DNA from: UBA4665 sp036388555
GTDB taxonomy: Bacteria > Patescibacteriota > Saccharimonadia > Saccharimonadales > UBA4665
Length of the DNA stretch: 64,000 nucleotides
NCBI GenBank assembly: GCA_036388555.1
Contig: DASVRP010000004.1
Coordinates: forward strand, 62,001-126,000
Direction: 5' to 3'
Below the pieces are notes generated by a model. It was not told the DNA's origin, did no database searches, and was given only the letters and a program-made list of their open reading frames with translations. Below, one piece after another: positions 17,275 to 24,337 of this stretch. Both the position numbers and the translations under genes were made by a program. Position 1 is the stretch's first letter. Each line of letters opens with the position of its first letter.

Positions 17275-18080
17275 TGTCAGTACCGTTACAATTTCAGAAA
17301 TCACCGAAGATACTGTCGGTGTTCAATGATTCGCTGATTATGATCAGGCGCAGTAGCACACACATCATGCGCAACACCGACCAACTGCTTGGGACGTTCT
17401 TCCAGCCCATCATGTTCCTGGTGCTGTTCGCCGCGGTATTCGGCGGGGCCATCTCGCAGACATTACCCCAGGGAGTATCGTATCTGAACTTTCTGCTGGC
17501 CGGCATCATCGTCCAGACGGTCGCTTTCGGGTCGACGACGACGGCTATCGCCATCTGTAACGACCTGCAGAAGGGTATCGTCGACCGCTTCCGTTCGCTG
17601 CCGATGAGCAATATTGCCGTCCTGAACGGCCATACTATATCCGATCTGTTCCGAAATACGATCTCGACCATCGTCATGATCGTAGCCGGATTGGTTCTCG
17701 GATTCCGGAGCGGTGCCAGCATTCTCGAGTGGCTGATGATTGCCGGGATCATCCTGCTGTTCACCTTGGCCTTCTCCTGGCTGGCTGCCATCATCGGTGT
17801 CCTCGCGAAGAGCGTTGAAGCGGTCCAATGGCTGACATTCATCATCGTATTTCCGCTGACCTTTGCCAGCAGTGCCTTCGTAAAGACTGACGGCATGGGG
17901 AAATACCTGCGGGCGTTCGCTGAAAACCAACCTATCACGCATGTTATCGAAGCTATCCGTGCCCTGATGCTCGGCACGCCTATAGGCAACCATGGCTGGC
18001 TGGCTGTCGCCTGGTCACTGGGCATACTGGCTGTCGCAATACCGTTGGCGACGTGGCTGTTCAATAAGAAGTCCAGCTAG
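17274..18080 (+). CDS. ABC-2 type transporter permease
   Basis: 268 residues with about six hydrophobic segments, the ABC-2 membrane fold: TFFQPIMFLVLFAAVFGGA, a second and third helix, then FPLTFASSAFV near residue 195. It pairs with the ATPase immediately upstream to form a DrrAB-like exporter of drugs, lipids or glycans. A perfect intrinsic terminator follows the stop. Confidence 0.9.
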   Translation: MSVPLQFQKSPKILSVFNDSLIMIRRSSTHIMRNTDQLLGTFFQPIMFLVLFAAVFGGAISQTLPQGVSYLNFLLAGIIVQTVAFGSTTTAIAICNDLQKGIVDRFRSLPMSNIAVLNGHTISDLFRNTISTIVMIVAGLVLGFRSGASILEWLMIAGIILLFTLAFSWLAAIIGVLAKSVEAVQWLTFIIVFPLTFASSAFVKTDGMGKYLRAFAENQPITHVIEAIRALMLGTPIGNHGWLAVAWSLGILAVAIPLATWLFNKKSS

Positions 18081-18095
18081 ACACATATGCCTGCA

Positions 18096-18127
18096 AAAAC
18101 CCGGGACAAAGCATCCCGGGTTTTTTA
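18096..18127 (+). terminator. Intrinsic terminator of the ABC operon
   Basis: CCCGGGA and TCCCGGG pair around a CAAAGCA loop, flanked by AAAAA and TTTTTT. The convergent aminopeptidase gene stops at 18155, so the A-tract may let it work in both directions. Confidence 0.95.
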
Positions 18128-18154
18128 TGTCTCAGTGGCGTGCCTATCCGCAGA

Positions 18155-20725
18155 TCAGTCGGCGAAGAACTGCTGGACTGAATCCAGGTCGCGCTCCAGC
18201 CAGGTGACACGGTTCTCGATCTCTTCCAGGCCGACCATGATGTTGCGCTTCAGCGCGACCTGTTCCTGCTTGGGTTCAAAGAAGGCACGGAACCTGTCGG
18301 CAGTTTCACGGGTGTTGCAGGCAGAGGCGGCGTAACGTGGCAGATAATCGTACGATTTATCGTTCTTGTAGGTCTCTTCAAGCCATGCCCACTGCGAGGT
18401 CATCCAGTTCCACCCGGTATCGCGGACGTAGCGGTTGCGCATAAGGTATACCAGCCAACGGTCAGCATCCTGCGGCTTGATGACCTTGGAGTCTTTGATG
18501 CGGTCGAGCAACCTGGTGGCATCATCCGCGCTGCGGGTCGCGGTCAGAGCGCCGGATATGTCCGCTTTGAGGTCGCTGTTGCTGGTAGAGTCGTGCAGCT
18601 TGAGCAGGTACTCGAATACAGCTGTATCACCTTGTTTGACGGGCACGCCGAAGACGATGGCCCTGATTTCGCTCGAAAGTGCTGAGGAATCTTTCTGATA
18701 GGCCTCGAACCGTCGCAGCGACTCCTCGACGATGGCTGGCTCCTCAGAGAAGGCGCCGAGTCCGATGATGGTCGCCCGCAACTTCTGGTCGGCGGCGGAT
18801 TCGCCGGGCTGCTCGTCCCAGCCGAGACGGGCATACTGCTTGGCGATCAGGCGCCGGACGAAAGCCTTGATGCGGTCTTCCAGTGCCGGATCGGCATCGA
18901 TGAAGCGGCGGCTCTCACCGATGATCAGCGAGATGATGTCCCAGACTGATTCATTGCGCTCGTCGGCATAGGCCGCCAGCAGCTTCAGGACATCGCCGTA
19001 TGGCTGCAGTCCGGCACGGGCCAGCATCGATGCGTCATTCAGCAGCATCAGGCGCTCGGCGTTGTTGAGCGAGCCATCGGCGACCATCTTCGCCAGTTGT
19101 TCACGCTGCCATAGAGACGTGTAATTGACGATGTAGTGTCCGCGGGCGCCCTCGTCGATGCGGGCAAGTTGCGCGTTGTCATGCTTGACTTCGATCTGAG
19201 CCGAATCGAGGAGTTCGGGCAGGCTTGGGCTGCTCGAGAACAGCGGCAAAGGCCAGATGCGGGTCGTATCGGCTTTGGCAGGATTATCCGAGAAGTGCTC
19301 CTGCTGTATCGTAACCGTGCCATCTGCGTGGCCGACAGTGACGACGGGGAAGCCGGGGCGTTCCAGCCAGGGGTCCATGAAGGCGCCGATGTCCTTGCCG
19401 GATGTAGCAGATAGTTCAGCCCACAGGTCGGTGCCTTCGGTATTCTTGTAGGCGTGCTTCGTAAAATAATTGCTGAGCCCTTTACGGAAGGCCTCTTCAC
19501 CTATGTACTCTTTGAGCATGTACAGTAAGCGACCGCCCTTAGCGTAGACGATGGACGGGTCGAACAGCGTGCTGATCTCATCAGGGTGGCTGACCTGGGT
19601 ATGGACGCTCTGGACGCCGGCTGTGGCATCACGGCGGAGTGACGACAGACCTTCGGCGGCGACGAAGGTATCCCAGACATGCCAGTCCGGGAACATGGCA
19701 TCGACCGCCTGGTACTCCATCATATTGGCGAACGATTCGTTGAGCCAGAGGTCGTCCCACCAGCGCATGGTGACGAGGTTGCCGAACCACTGGTGTGACG
19801 TCTCATGGGCGACGACCAGGGCGATCGTCTCCTTTATCGACTGCGATGACTCATCAGGATACGCCAGCAAGACTCGTTCTCGGTAGGTGATCAGGCCCCA
19901 GTTTTCCATGGCACCGCTGCTGAAGTCGGGCAGGGCGACGTGGTCGGCCTTGGCAAGCGGGTAGCGGACGCCAAAATAGTCCTCGAAGAATTCTATGCTG
20001 CGGACAGCGACGTCGAGCCCATGGTCGAGCGAATCGATCGGCTGCGCTTTAGTGGACCAGATATTGACCTCGGTGCCATGCTTCGTGCGGGCTGACTTTG
20101 ACTGCATGTCGCCGACGACCCAGGCCAGCAGATAACTGCTCATACGGGGAGTCGTCTCGAAAGTCGTTGTCATGACGCCGTCATCGGTCTTCTGTTCCTT
20201 GACAGGGGTATTCGCCAGTGTGGTGATGCCCGTCTCCGTCTGCAGTGTCAGGTCGAACGTCGCCTTGGCTTCCGGCTCATCGATGCAAGGGAAGGCTTCA
20301 CGGGCATGATGGCTCTCGAACTGGGTTGCCAGCAGTGCTAATTCCTGGTCGTCAATCTTGAAATAGCAGGGGTATAGTCCGGTCATCCCAGGGGTGATGG
20401 GAGCTTCGAAATCAATCGAAACCGTATACTCCCCAGGATATAACATCGTATCCGCATGCAGCCGGACCTCATGGAAACGTTTCTGCAGATTGATACGCTC
20501 GACGGGGATATCACGCGTGCCTTTCTTATCCTTGACGGTGATCGTTGCGGCAGTGACCTTGAGGTCCTTGGCATGGAAGGTAAGGCGCTGGCTGGGACGG
20601 CCCGCCTTGCGGCCGGTGATGACGACCCGTCCGCTGAAAAACATCCGGGCACGGTCGAGCTTGATGACGAGGTCGTAGTTCGCCGGTTGGAACGTTTGGA
20701 ATAGGCGGGTGACGGACGTGCTCAT
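18155..20725 (-). CDS. pepN: M1-family zinc aminopeptidase
   Basis: 856 residues. Substrate-recognition motif GAMENWGLITYRE precedes the zinc site HETSH-x18-E (HETSHQWFGNL...WLNESFA), complete for M1 peptidases. The C-terminal half is the helical ERAP-like domain. The enzyme removes N-terminal residues from peptides and would help a cell lacking amino-acid synthesis to use scavenged peptides. No signal peptide, so probably cytoplasmic. An AGGAGG Shine-Dalgarno precedes the start. TACTAT with an extended TG lies about 50 nt upstream on the minus strand. Confidence 0.95.
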   Translation of the reverse strand: MSTSVTRLFQTFQPANYDLVIKLDRARMFFSGRVVITGRKAGRPSQRLTFHAKDLKVTAATITVKDKKGTRDIPVERINLQKRFHEVRLHADTMLYPGEYTVSIDFEAPITPGMTGLYPCYFKIDDQELALLATQFESHHAREAFPCIDEPEAKATFDLTLQTETGITTLANTPVKEQKTDDGVMTTTFETTPRMSSYLLAWVVGDMQSKSARTKHGTEVNIWSTKAQPIDSLDHGLDVAVRSIEFFEDYFGVRYPLAKADHVALPDFSSGAMENWGLITYRERVLLAYPDESSQSIKETIALVVAHETSHQWFGNLVTMRWWDDLWLNESFANMMEYQAVDAMFPDWHVWDTFVAAEGLSSLRRDATAGVQSVHTQVSHPDEISTLFDPSIVYAKGGRLLYMLKEYIGEEAFRKGLSNYFTKHAYKNTEGTDLWAELSATSGKDIGAFMDPWLERPGFPVVTVGHADGTVTIQQEHFSDNPAKADTTRIWPLPLFSSSPSLPELLDSAQIEVKHDNAQLARIDEGARGHYIVNYTSLWQREQLAKMVADGSLNNAERLMLLNDASMLARAGLQPYGDVLKLLAAYADERNESVWDIISLIIGESRRFIDADPALEDRIKAFVRRLIAKQYARLGWDEQPGESAADQKLRATIIGLGAFSEEPAIVEESLRRFEAYQKDSSALSSEIRAIVFGVPVKQGDTAVFEYLLKLHDSTSNSDLKADISGALTATRSADDATRLLDRIKDSKVIKPQDADRWLVYLMRNRYVRDTGWNWMTSQWAWLEETYKNDKSYDYLPRYAASACNTRETADRFRAFFEPKQEQVALKRNIMVGLEEIENRVTWLERDLDSVQQFFAD

Positions 20726-20854
20726 GAATAACCTCCTGATACTTTAGGTGACGGATGCGTAGCTTCTATAGTAGCATGGGCGTTTACGTGGGTCAGTCAG
20801 GAATCACCCTGATGAATCGATGAGAGTCCTCAGGCTGAGAATGACGCCCGGATG

Positions 20855-21343
20855 CTATGAGATGGCTCTGACCATGAAATTATTACCGAGGTTTTCCTGG
20901 AATATCGTGCCTGTGAGCGCCCGCCCGCCGGCATCTGCTTGGCCGAACATGAAACTTTTGCCGAATACACGCACCTGGTATTCAGCAGCCAGTTCCGGCA
21001 GGGCCGCGGAAACGATGAACTGGCCGGCATCATGGAGCGACTCGACGTATCCATGGTCTTCATTGACAAGTTTCTTAATCCCTGCCGCGTCTGATGCCAG
21101 TAAATGCTGGCGGGCACGAGGAGCGAGCTTGGGTTTTGCGAAGGCGGCCCGCAACAACTGCTGGTGGCTGATGTCGAGTTCGTCATCGGAGCAGTCGAAT
21201 GGCGCGACAACGATGAGCTGCCCGATCCGTATGAACTTGCCTTCATCCGTGCTAAGCCTCTCCTGATACGTGCCGATGCGCGGCCCGAGCGGCTTGCACC
21301 GCTTGAGCGGATTTTGTGACTGCACCTTCTTGGACTTATTCAT
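20855..21343 (-). CDS. Unknown protein, 162 residues
   Basis: No family is recognised. The N-terminus is lysine-rich (MNKSKKVQSQ). The body is a mixed alpha/beta-looking soluble sequence with no catalytic motif, signal peptide or membrane helix. An opposite-strand frame (20820-21266) overlaps it. The minus-strand frame is preferred because its ATG lies 8 nt after a -10 (TATTAT) with a TTGTCA -35 at 17-nt spacing, and because the other frame lacks a start signal. It is divergent from nusA and shares that gene's -35 region. Confidence 0.6.
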   Translation of the reverse strand: MNKSKKVQSQNPLKRCKPLGPRIGTYQERLSTDEGKFIRIGQLIVVAPFDCSDDELDISHQQLLRAAFAKPKLAPRARQHLLASDAAGIKKLVNEDHGYVESLHDAGQFIVSAALPELAAEYQVRVFGKSFMFGQADAGGRALTGTIFQENLGNNFMVRAIS

Positions 21344-21351
21344 GAAATATC

Positions 21352-21402
21352 ATAATAATGCGCCATGCACTGATTGACAAGCCCCGGCGTTATCTATATA
21401 GT
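21352..21402. promoter_or_regulatory. Divergent promoters sharing one -35 box
   Basis: Plus strand: TTGACA 21374-21379, 17 nt, TATAGT 21397-21402, toward nusA. Minus strand: TTGTCA 21380-21375, 17 nt, TATTAT 21357-21352, toward the unknown gene. The two -35 hexamers overlap by five bases, so one polymerase should exclude the other. Confidence 0.75.
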
Positions 21403-21414
21403 AAATAGTGTTCG

Positions 21415-21439
21415 ATCCGGCCAGCAGGTCGGATTTTTT
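21415..21439 (+). terminator. Intrinsic terminator in the nusA leader (attenuator)
   Basis: ATCCGGCC (21415-21422) pairs with GGTCGGAT (21427-21434) around AGCA, followed by a run of T to 21439. It begins about 6 nt after the predicted nusA transcription start. No plus-strand gene ends here, so it is best read as an attenuator. Confidence 0.75.
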
Positions 21440-21506
21440 CATAAGAAACCTCTTACAATTCAGAAATGATCCATACGAAACAGTGAGAGAAAAAGGAGAA
21501 ATAACG

Positions 21507-22673
21507 ATGGATATGGATTTTAAACAATTAGGTGTCGCCATCAAGGCCATCGCAGAAGAGAAGAACCTGCCGGAAGAGACGGTACAGGAAGTCGTCGAAC
21601 AGGCCCTGGCCGCCGCCTACCGCCGCGATTATGGCGACCGCGAGCAGGAAGTCCGTGTCACCATGAACCTGAACACCGGTGACGTCGATGCCTATGTCAC
21701 CAAAGAGGTCGTCGAGCGCATCGGCGACGGCGATTACGAGATCAGCCTGACTGACGCCCAGCTCATCAAGAAGGATGCCAAGATCGGCGATATGCTGGAA
21801 CTACACGAAAAGGTCGAGAATTTCGGCCGCGTCGCCGCCCAGACCGCCAAGCAGGTTATCCTGCAGCGCCTGCGCGAAGCGGAACGCGAAATCATCATGA
21901 ATGAATATGAGGACAAGATCGGTACCGTCATCAACGCAGTCGTCTCCCGTGTCGAAGGCAACATCGTCCGCATCGACCTCGGCAAGGCACAGGGCATCAT
22001 GCCGCGCAGCGAGCAGATCCAGGGCGAGCGCTACTACCCAGGCCAGCGCCTGAAGGTCTTCCTGAAGGATGTCGAACGCGGCTTCCGCGGCCCGCAGCTG
22101 GTCGTCTCCCGCGGTAACACGCAGTTCATCGAGTGGCTGTTCCGGGCCGAAGTCCCCGAGATGGAATCAGGCGCCGTCGAGATCAAAGGCATCTCACGCG
22201 AAGCCGGCGTTCGCAGTAAGATCGCCGTCGCCAGCAACGTCCCAGGCGTCGACCCGGTCGGTACCTTCGTCGGCGGCCATGGTACACGCGTCAATGCGGT
22301 CATGTCCGAAATTGGCGAACAGGAGAAGATCGATATCGTCGTCTGGAGCGAAGACACCGTCGAGTACATCATGAACGCCCTGAGCCCGACCAAGGTCAGC
22401 CGCGTCGAACTGGATGAGGAGCGCAAGCGCGCCCGCGTCGTCGTACCCGAGGATCAGCTCAGCATCGCCATCGGCAAGAGTGGCCAGAACGTGCGCCTCG
22501 CCAGTAAGCTTGCTGGATACGATATCGACATCGAATCTGACACGCCGCGCGAACGTGAGGTCGTCTCCGAAGGTGTCATCGAAACGACTGAACTGCCTAA
22601 AGTTCCTAAGCTGAAGCGCAAGAGCGACCTCGAAAATTCACTGCTTGAAGCTATTGAAGAGCACGGCGAATAG
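21507..22673 (+). CDS. nusA: Transcription termination/antitermination factor NusA
   Basis: 388 residues from ATG 21507, preceded by AAAAAGGAG. The frame opens earlier at 21408 but that part lies in the leader. Order: N-terminal RNAP-binding domain, S1 domain, KH1 and KH2 (VVPEDQLSIAIGKSGQNVRL), then a short tail. The C-terminal acidic repeats of E. coli NusA are absent, as in most bacteria. NusA enhances pausing and intrinsic termination, so the terminator hairpin in its own leader would make a simple negative feedback loop; this is an inference. Confidence 0.96.
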   Translation: MDMDFKQLGVAIKAIAEEKNLPEETVQEVVEQALAAAYRRDYGDREQEVRVTMNLNTGDVDAYVTKEVVERIGDGDYEISLTDAQLIKKDAKIGDMLELHEKVENFGRVAAQTAKQVILQRLREAEREIIMNEYEDKIGTVINAVVSRVEGNIVRIDLGKAQGIMPRSEQIQGERYYPGQRLKVFLKDVERGFRGPQLVVSRGNTQFIEWLFRAEVPEMESGAVEIKGISREAGVRSKIAVASNVPGVDPVGTFVGGHGTRVNAVMSEIGEQEKIDIVVWSEDTVEYIMNALSPTKVSRVELDEERKRARVVVPEDQLSIAIGKSGQNVRLASKLAGYDIDIESDTPREREVVSEGVIETTELPKVPKLKRKSDLENSLLEAIEEHGE

Positions 22674-22690
22674 CAGAAGGAGAAATGTAT

Positions 22691-23125
22691 ATGGGCGCTG
22701 ATTTTTTGTTCGAACCCTCAGGCAGAGGTGGGACCGTAGGAAGTTCTTATATAACACTCGGTTCTCTTGTTGCTGGTGCTGGGACGGGTGTGGTCGTTCA
22801 TGAGGCCGTACTACCCTCTGCCATGCCTGGGAAAGAGATCTATGATGAGCATCATGACAATGTAATGGTGTTGCAGGCAGCAAATCGTGACCTGGAACAG
22901 GTACGAAAGTCCTCGTCTGCTACCGGTGATGAGGTCGCAGCCATGACGGCCGAACGATCCATCATACAGAACAACCAGAAGATTTCAATTGAAACATCAC
23001 AGTATCCAGCGTCATACAATCCTGTAGCGGCGGAATATGCGACGTACGGAAGCGGACTTCTTACTACAGTTCTCGTCTATGCGGCACTTACAAAATCATA
23101 TCGTAAGGCAGCACGCCGCAGATAG
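22691..23125 (+). CDS. Small two-helix membrane protein of unknown function
   Basis: 144 residues from ATG 22691. An in-frame ATG at 22685 is too close to the AGAAGGAG Shine-Dalgarno (22676-22682), whereas 22691 is about 8 nt from it. Hydrophobic segments lie near residues 18-40 and 118-136. The intervening part is polar and helix-prone, probably an extracellular or periplasm-like loop. It starts 17 nt after nusA and is presumably co-transcribed. No family recognised. Confidence 0.6.
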   Translation: MGADFLFEPSGRGGTVGSSYITLGSLVAGAGTGVVVHEAVLPSAMPGKEIYDEHHDNVMVLQAANRDLEQVRKSSSATGDEVAAMTAERSIIQNNQKISIETSQYPASYNPVAAEYATYGSGLLTTVLVYAALTKSYRKAARRR

Positions 23126-23145
23126 ACGTATGGTGCAAAAAGTGG

Positions 23146-23151
23146 TATAAT
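23146..23151 (+). promoter_or_regulatory. Extended -10 promoter before the 23228 gene
   Basis: TGGTATAAT, an extended -10 box, gives a predicted transcription start near 23158, about 70 nt before the ATG at 23228. A 13-codon reading frame begins exactly at 23158, but its meaning is doubtful. Confidence 0.55.
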
Positions 23152-23227
23152 GCTAGGATGACGCATTCGTTTTCGCAGGACAACAGATATCCGGACTGAT
23201 TAAGATTATTGTTGAGATGATTCTAGA

Positions 23228-23599
23228 ATGAAATATGCTGGCAAATTCCTGAAGCACGCGATTATTGCTCGTCCTGATGAAGATGGAGCGGTCTTCGAAG
23301 GTCTCAGCGATAGCTGTGGACCGGCACAAATGTGCGAAGACCGTTCGATTACTGGCCGTGGGCTCCTCATCTTTGCACTTGCCGATGAGGATAATTTCAG
23401 CAACCTGACTCCTGATGAACAATTTGATGTGCATGCCGTTGTGGATGTAGAATCTGATGAATGCGGACTATACCGCCTAAAGGATGGCTATGGCGGTGCT
23501 CTATTGTCTGAGCTGCCCGACGATAGTAGTAGTGTCGTTAGTTACGGCATTCCGATTACGGATGTAGTCTGGGAGCGCAGTGAAGGGACGGAACGGTAA
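23228..23599 (+). CDS. Unknown acidic protein, 123 residues
   Basis: No family is recognised. The protein is acidic, soluble and has three cysteines (Cys30, Cys36, Cys79) without a clear metal-binding pattern. Codon use is richer in GAT, ATT and GTT than the housekeeping neighbours. Its stop lies only 5 nt before the ATG of the interrupted gene at 23605, so the two form a small operon downstream of an extended -10 promoter. Confidence 0.55.
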   Translation: MKYAGKFLKHAIIARPDEDGAVFEGLSDSCGPAQMCEDRSITGRGLLIFALADEDNFSNLTPDEQFDVHAVVDVESDECGLYRLKDGYGGALLSELPDDSSSVVSYGIPITDVVWERSEGTER

Positions 23600-23604
23600 C
23601 TAGT

Positions 23605-23904
23605 ATGGCATGTGAATGGCTTGATGATATCGATGATGACAGCCTACCTGAACCTGATCCAGTCGTTTAATTATATGATGCTGTAGCTGACGAATTATGG
23701 CTACAGGAGCATCTAGGATATATTGGATACAAATATCTTGTGCGACAGGTTGGGTTCTATGAAGGAATGCCTATAGACGTCGACATGACCGATCCGGTTA
23801 ACCCTGAAATTATTGTTGCAGAGTGTGCGCATATGGTGGAAGTAGATGATCCGCGGATTGAAGAGATCAAAGTTTCTCAAGCAGACTACCAGCGGTTCCC
23901 CTGA
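23605..23904 (+). pseudogene. Small acidic gene interrupted by an in-frame TAA
   Basis: From ATG 23605 the frame runs 21 codons, meets TAA at 23668-23670, then continues open for 77 more codons to TGA 23902-23904. The first part is MACEWLDDIDDDSLPEPDPV; after the stop the protein remains acidic and aromatic-rich (LYDAVADELWLQEHLGYIGY). No frame change is needed, so a single nonsense base explains the break. It may be a recent pseudogene, a base error in the sequence, or a recoded stop. No family recognised. Confidence 0.5.
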
Positions 23905-23965
23905 AGAGATATCCAAGATATGCTTTTCTCGTCCCGCCGCCCTCATACGAATGCAGATGAATAAA

Positions 23966-24162
23966 CTGGCACTCTTGACCATGTCAAGCGTGCCAGACCG
24001 AACCGGCCGTCTGGCGCATCGGCCACGTCGTGAAACACACGGTTTCTGTCTCCAGTCCTCGTGCGCGGTAGCGAGGCTACCGCTTGCTGCGGTCTTCGTC
24101 AAAAACCGTGTGTTTCACCGGCCAGATGCACCGGTCAACCAGTTCGGCTGGCACTCTTGACA
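23966..24162. repeat. Nested long inverted repeat upstream of clpC
   Basis: Outer arms 23983-24003 and 24143-24162 match at about 19 of 20 positions. A middle arm is imperfect. A perfect 16-bp inner arm, GTGAAACACACGGTTT, lies at 24030-24045 and its complement at 24103-24118. At the centre is an 8-bp hairpin GCGGTAGC-GAG-GCTACCGC (24065-24083). CTGGCACTCTTGAC occurs identically at both ends (23966-23979, 24148-24161); the right copy is part of the CIRCE operator, and the left copy forms its own 14-bp hairpin to 23996. There is no T-run, so it is not a classic terminator. Confidence 0.85.
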
Positions 24163-24174
24163 TGAGAGTGCTAA
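24150..24174 (+). promoter_or_regulatory. CIRCE operator of clpC
   Basis: CTGGCACTC-type left arm (GGCACTC), a 9-nt spacer TTGACATGA, then GAGTGCTAA, matches the HrcA-binding CIRCE element (TTAGCACTC-N9-GAGTGCTAA) except for two bases of the left arm. TTGACA in the spacer (24157-24162) serves as the -35, with TAGTAT at 24181-24186 as a likely -10. HrcA would therefore block clpC transcription directly. Confidence 0.85.
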
Positions 24175-24337
24175 TTCGAGTAGTATAAAAGGTATAGCGA
24201 TGGCTTAGCCAAAGACAGCGCTCCGGTATTCCAGCGTGGACAGTGTGAATAGTCACAGCAATATCCCAGCTCGTGGTACTAAAATATAGCAACAGTAGCT
24301 CGTCCCGCAGACGTTGCGAGGTGGAAGGAGAACGAAT

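Noticed and set aside
20820..21266. 148-codon plus-strand frame overlapping the unknown gene at 20855
   Set aside because: The minus-strand frame has a well-placed promoter and start; this one has neither.
23158..23199. 13-codon frame starting exactly at a predicted transcription start
   Set aside because: Too short to support. It resembles a leaderless leader peptide but has no regulatory codon pattern, and a chance ATG is likely.
23966..24162. Palindrome read as an attC/integron site, origin or CRISPR repeat
   Set aside because: There is no integrase, no repeated units with spacers, and no replication genes nearby. The arms are single-copy in the window.
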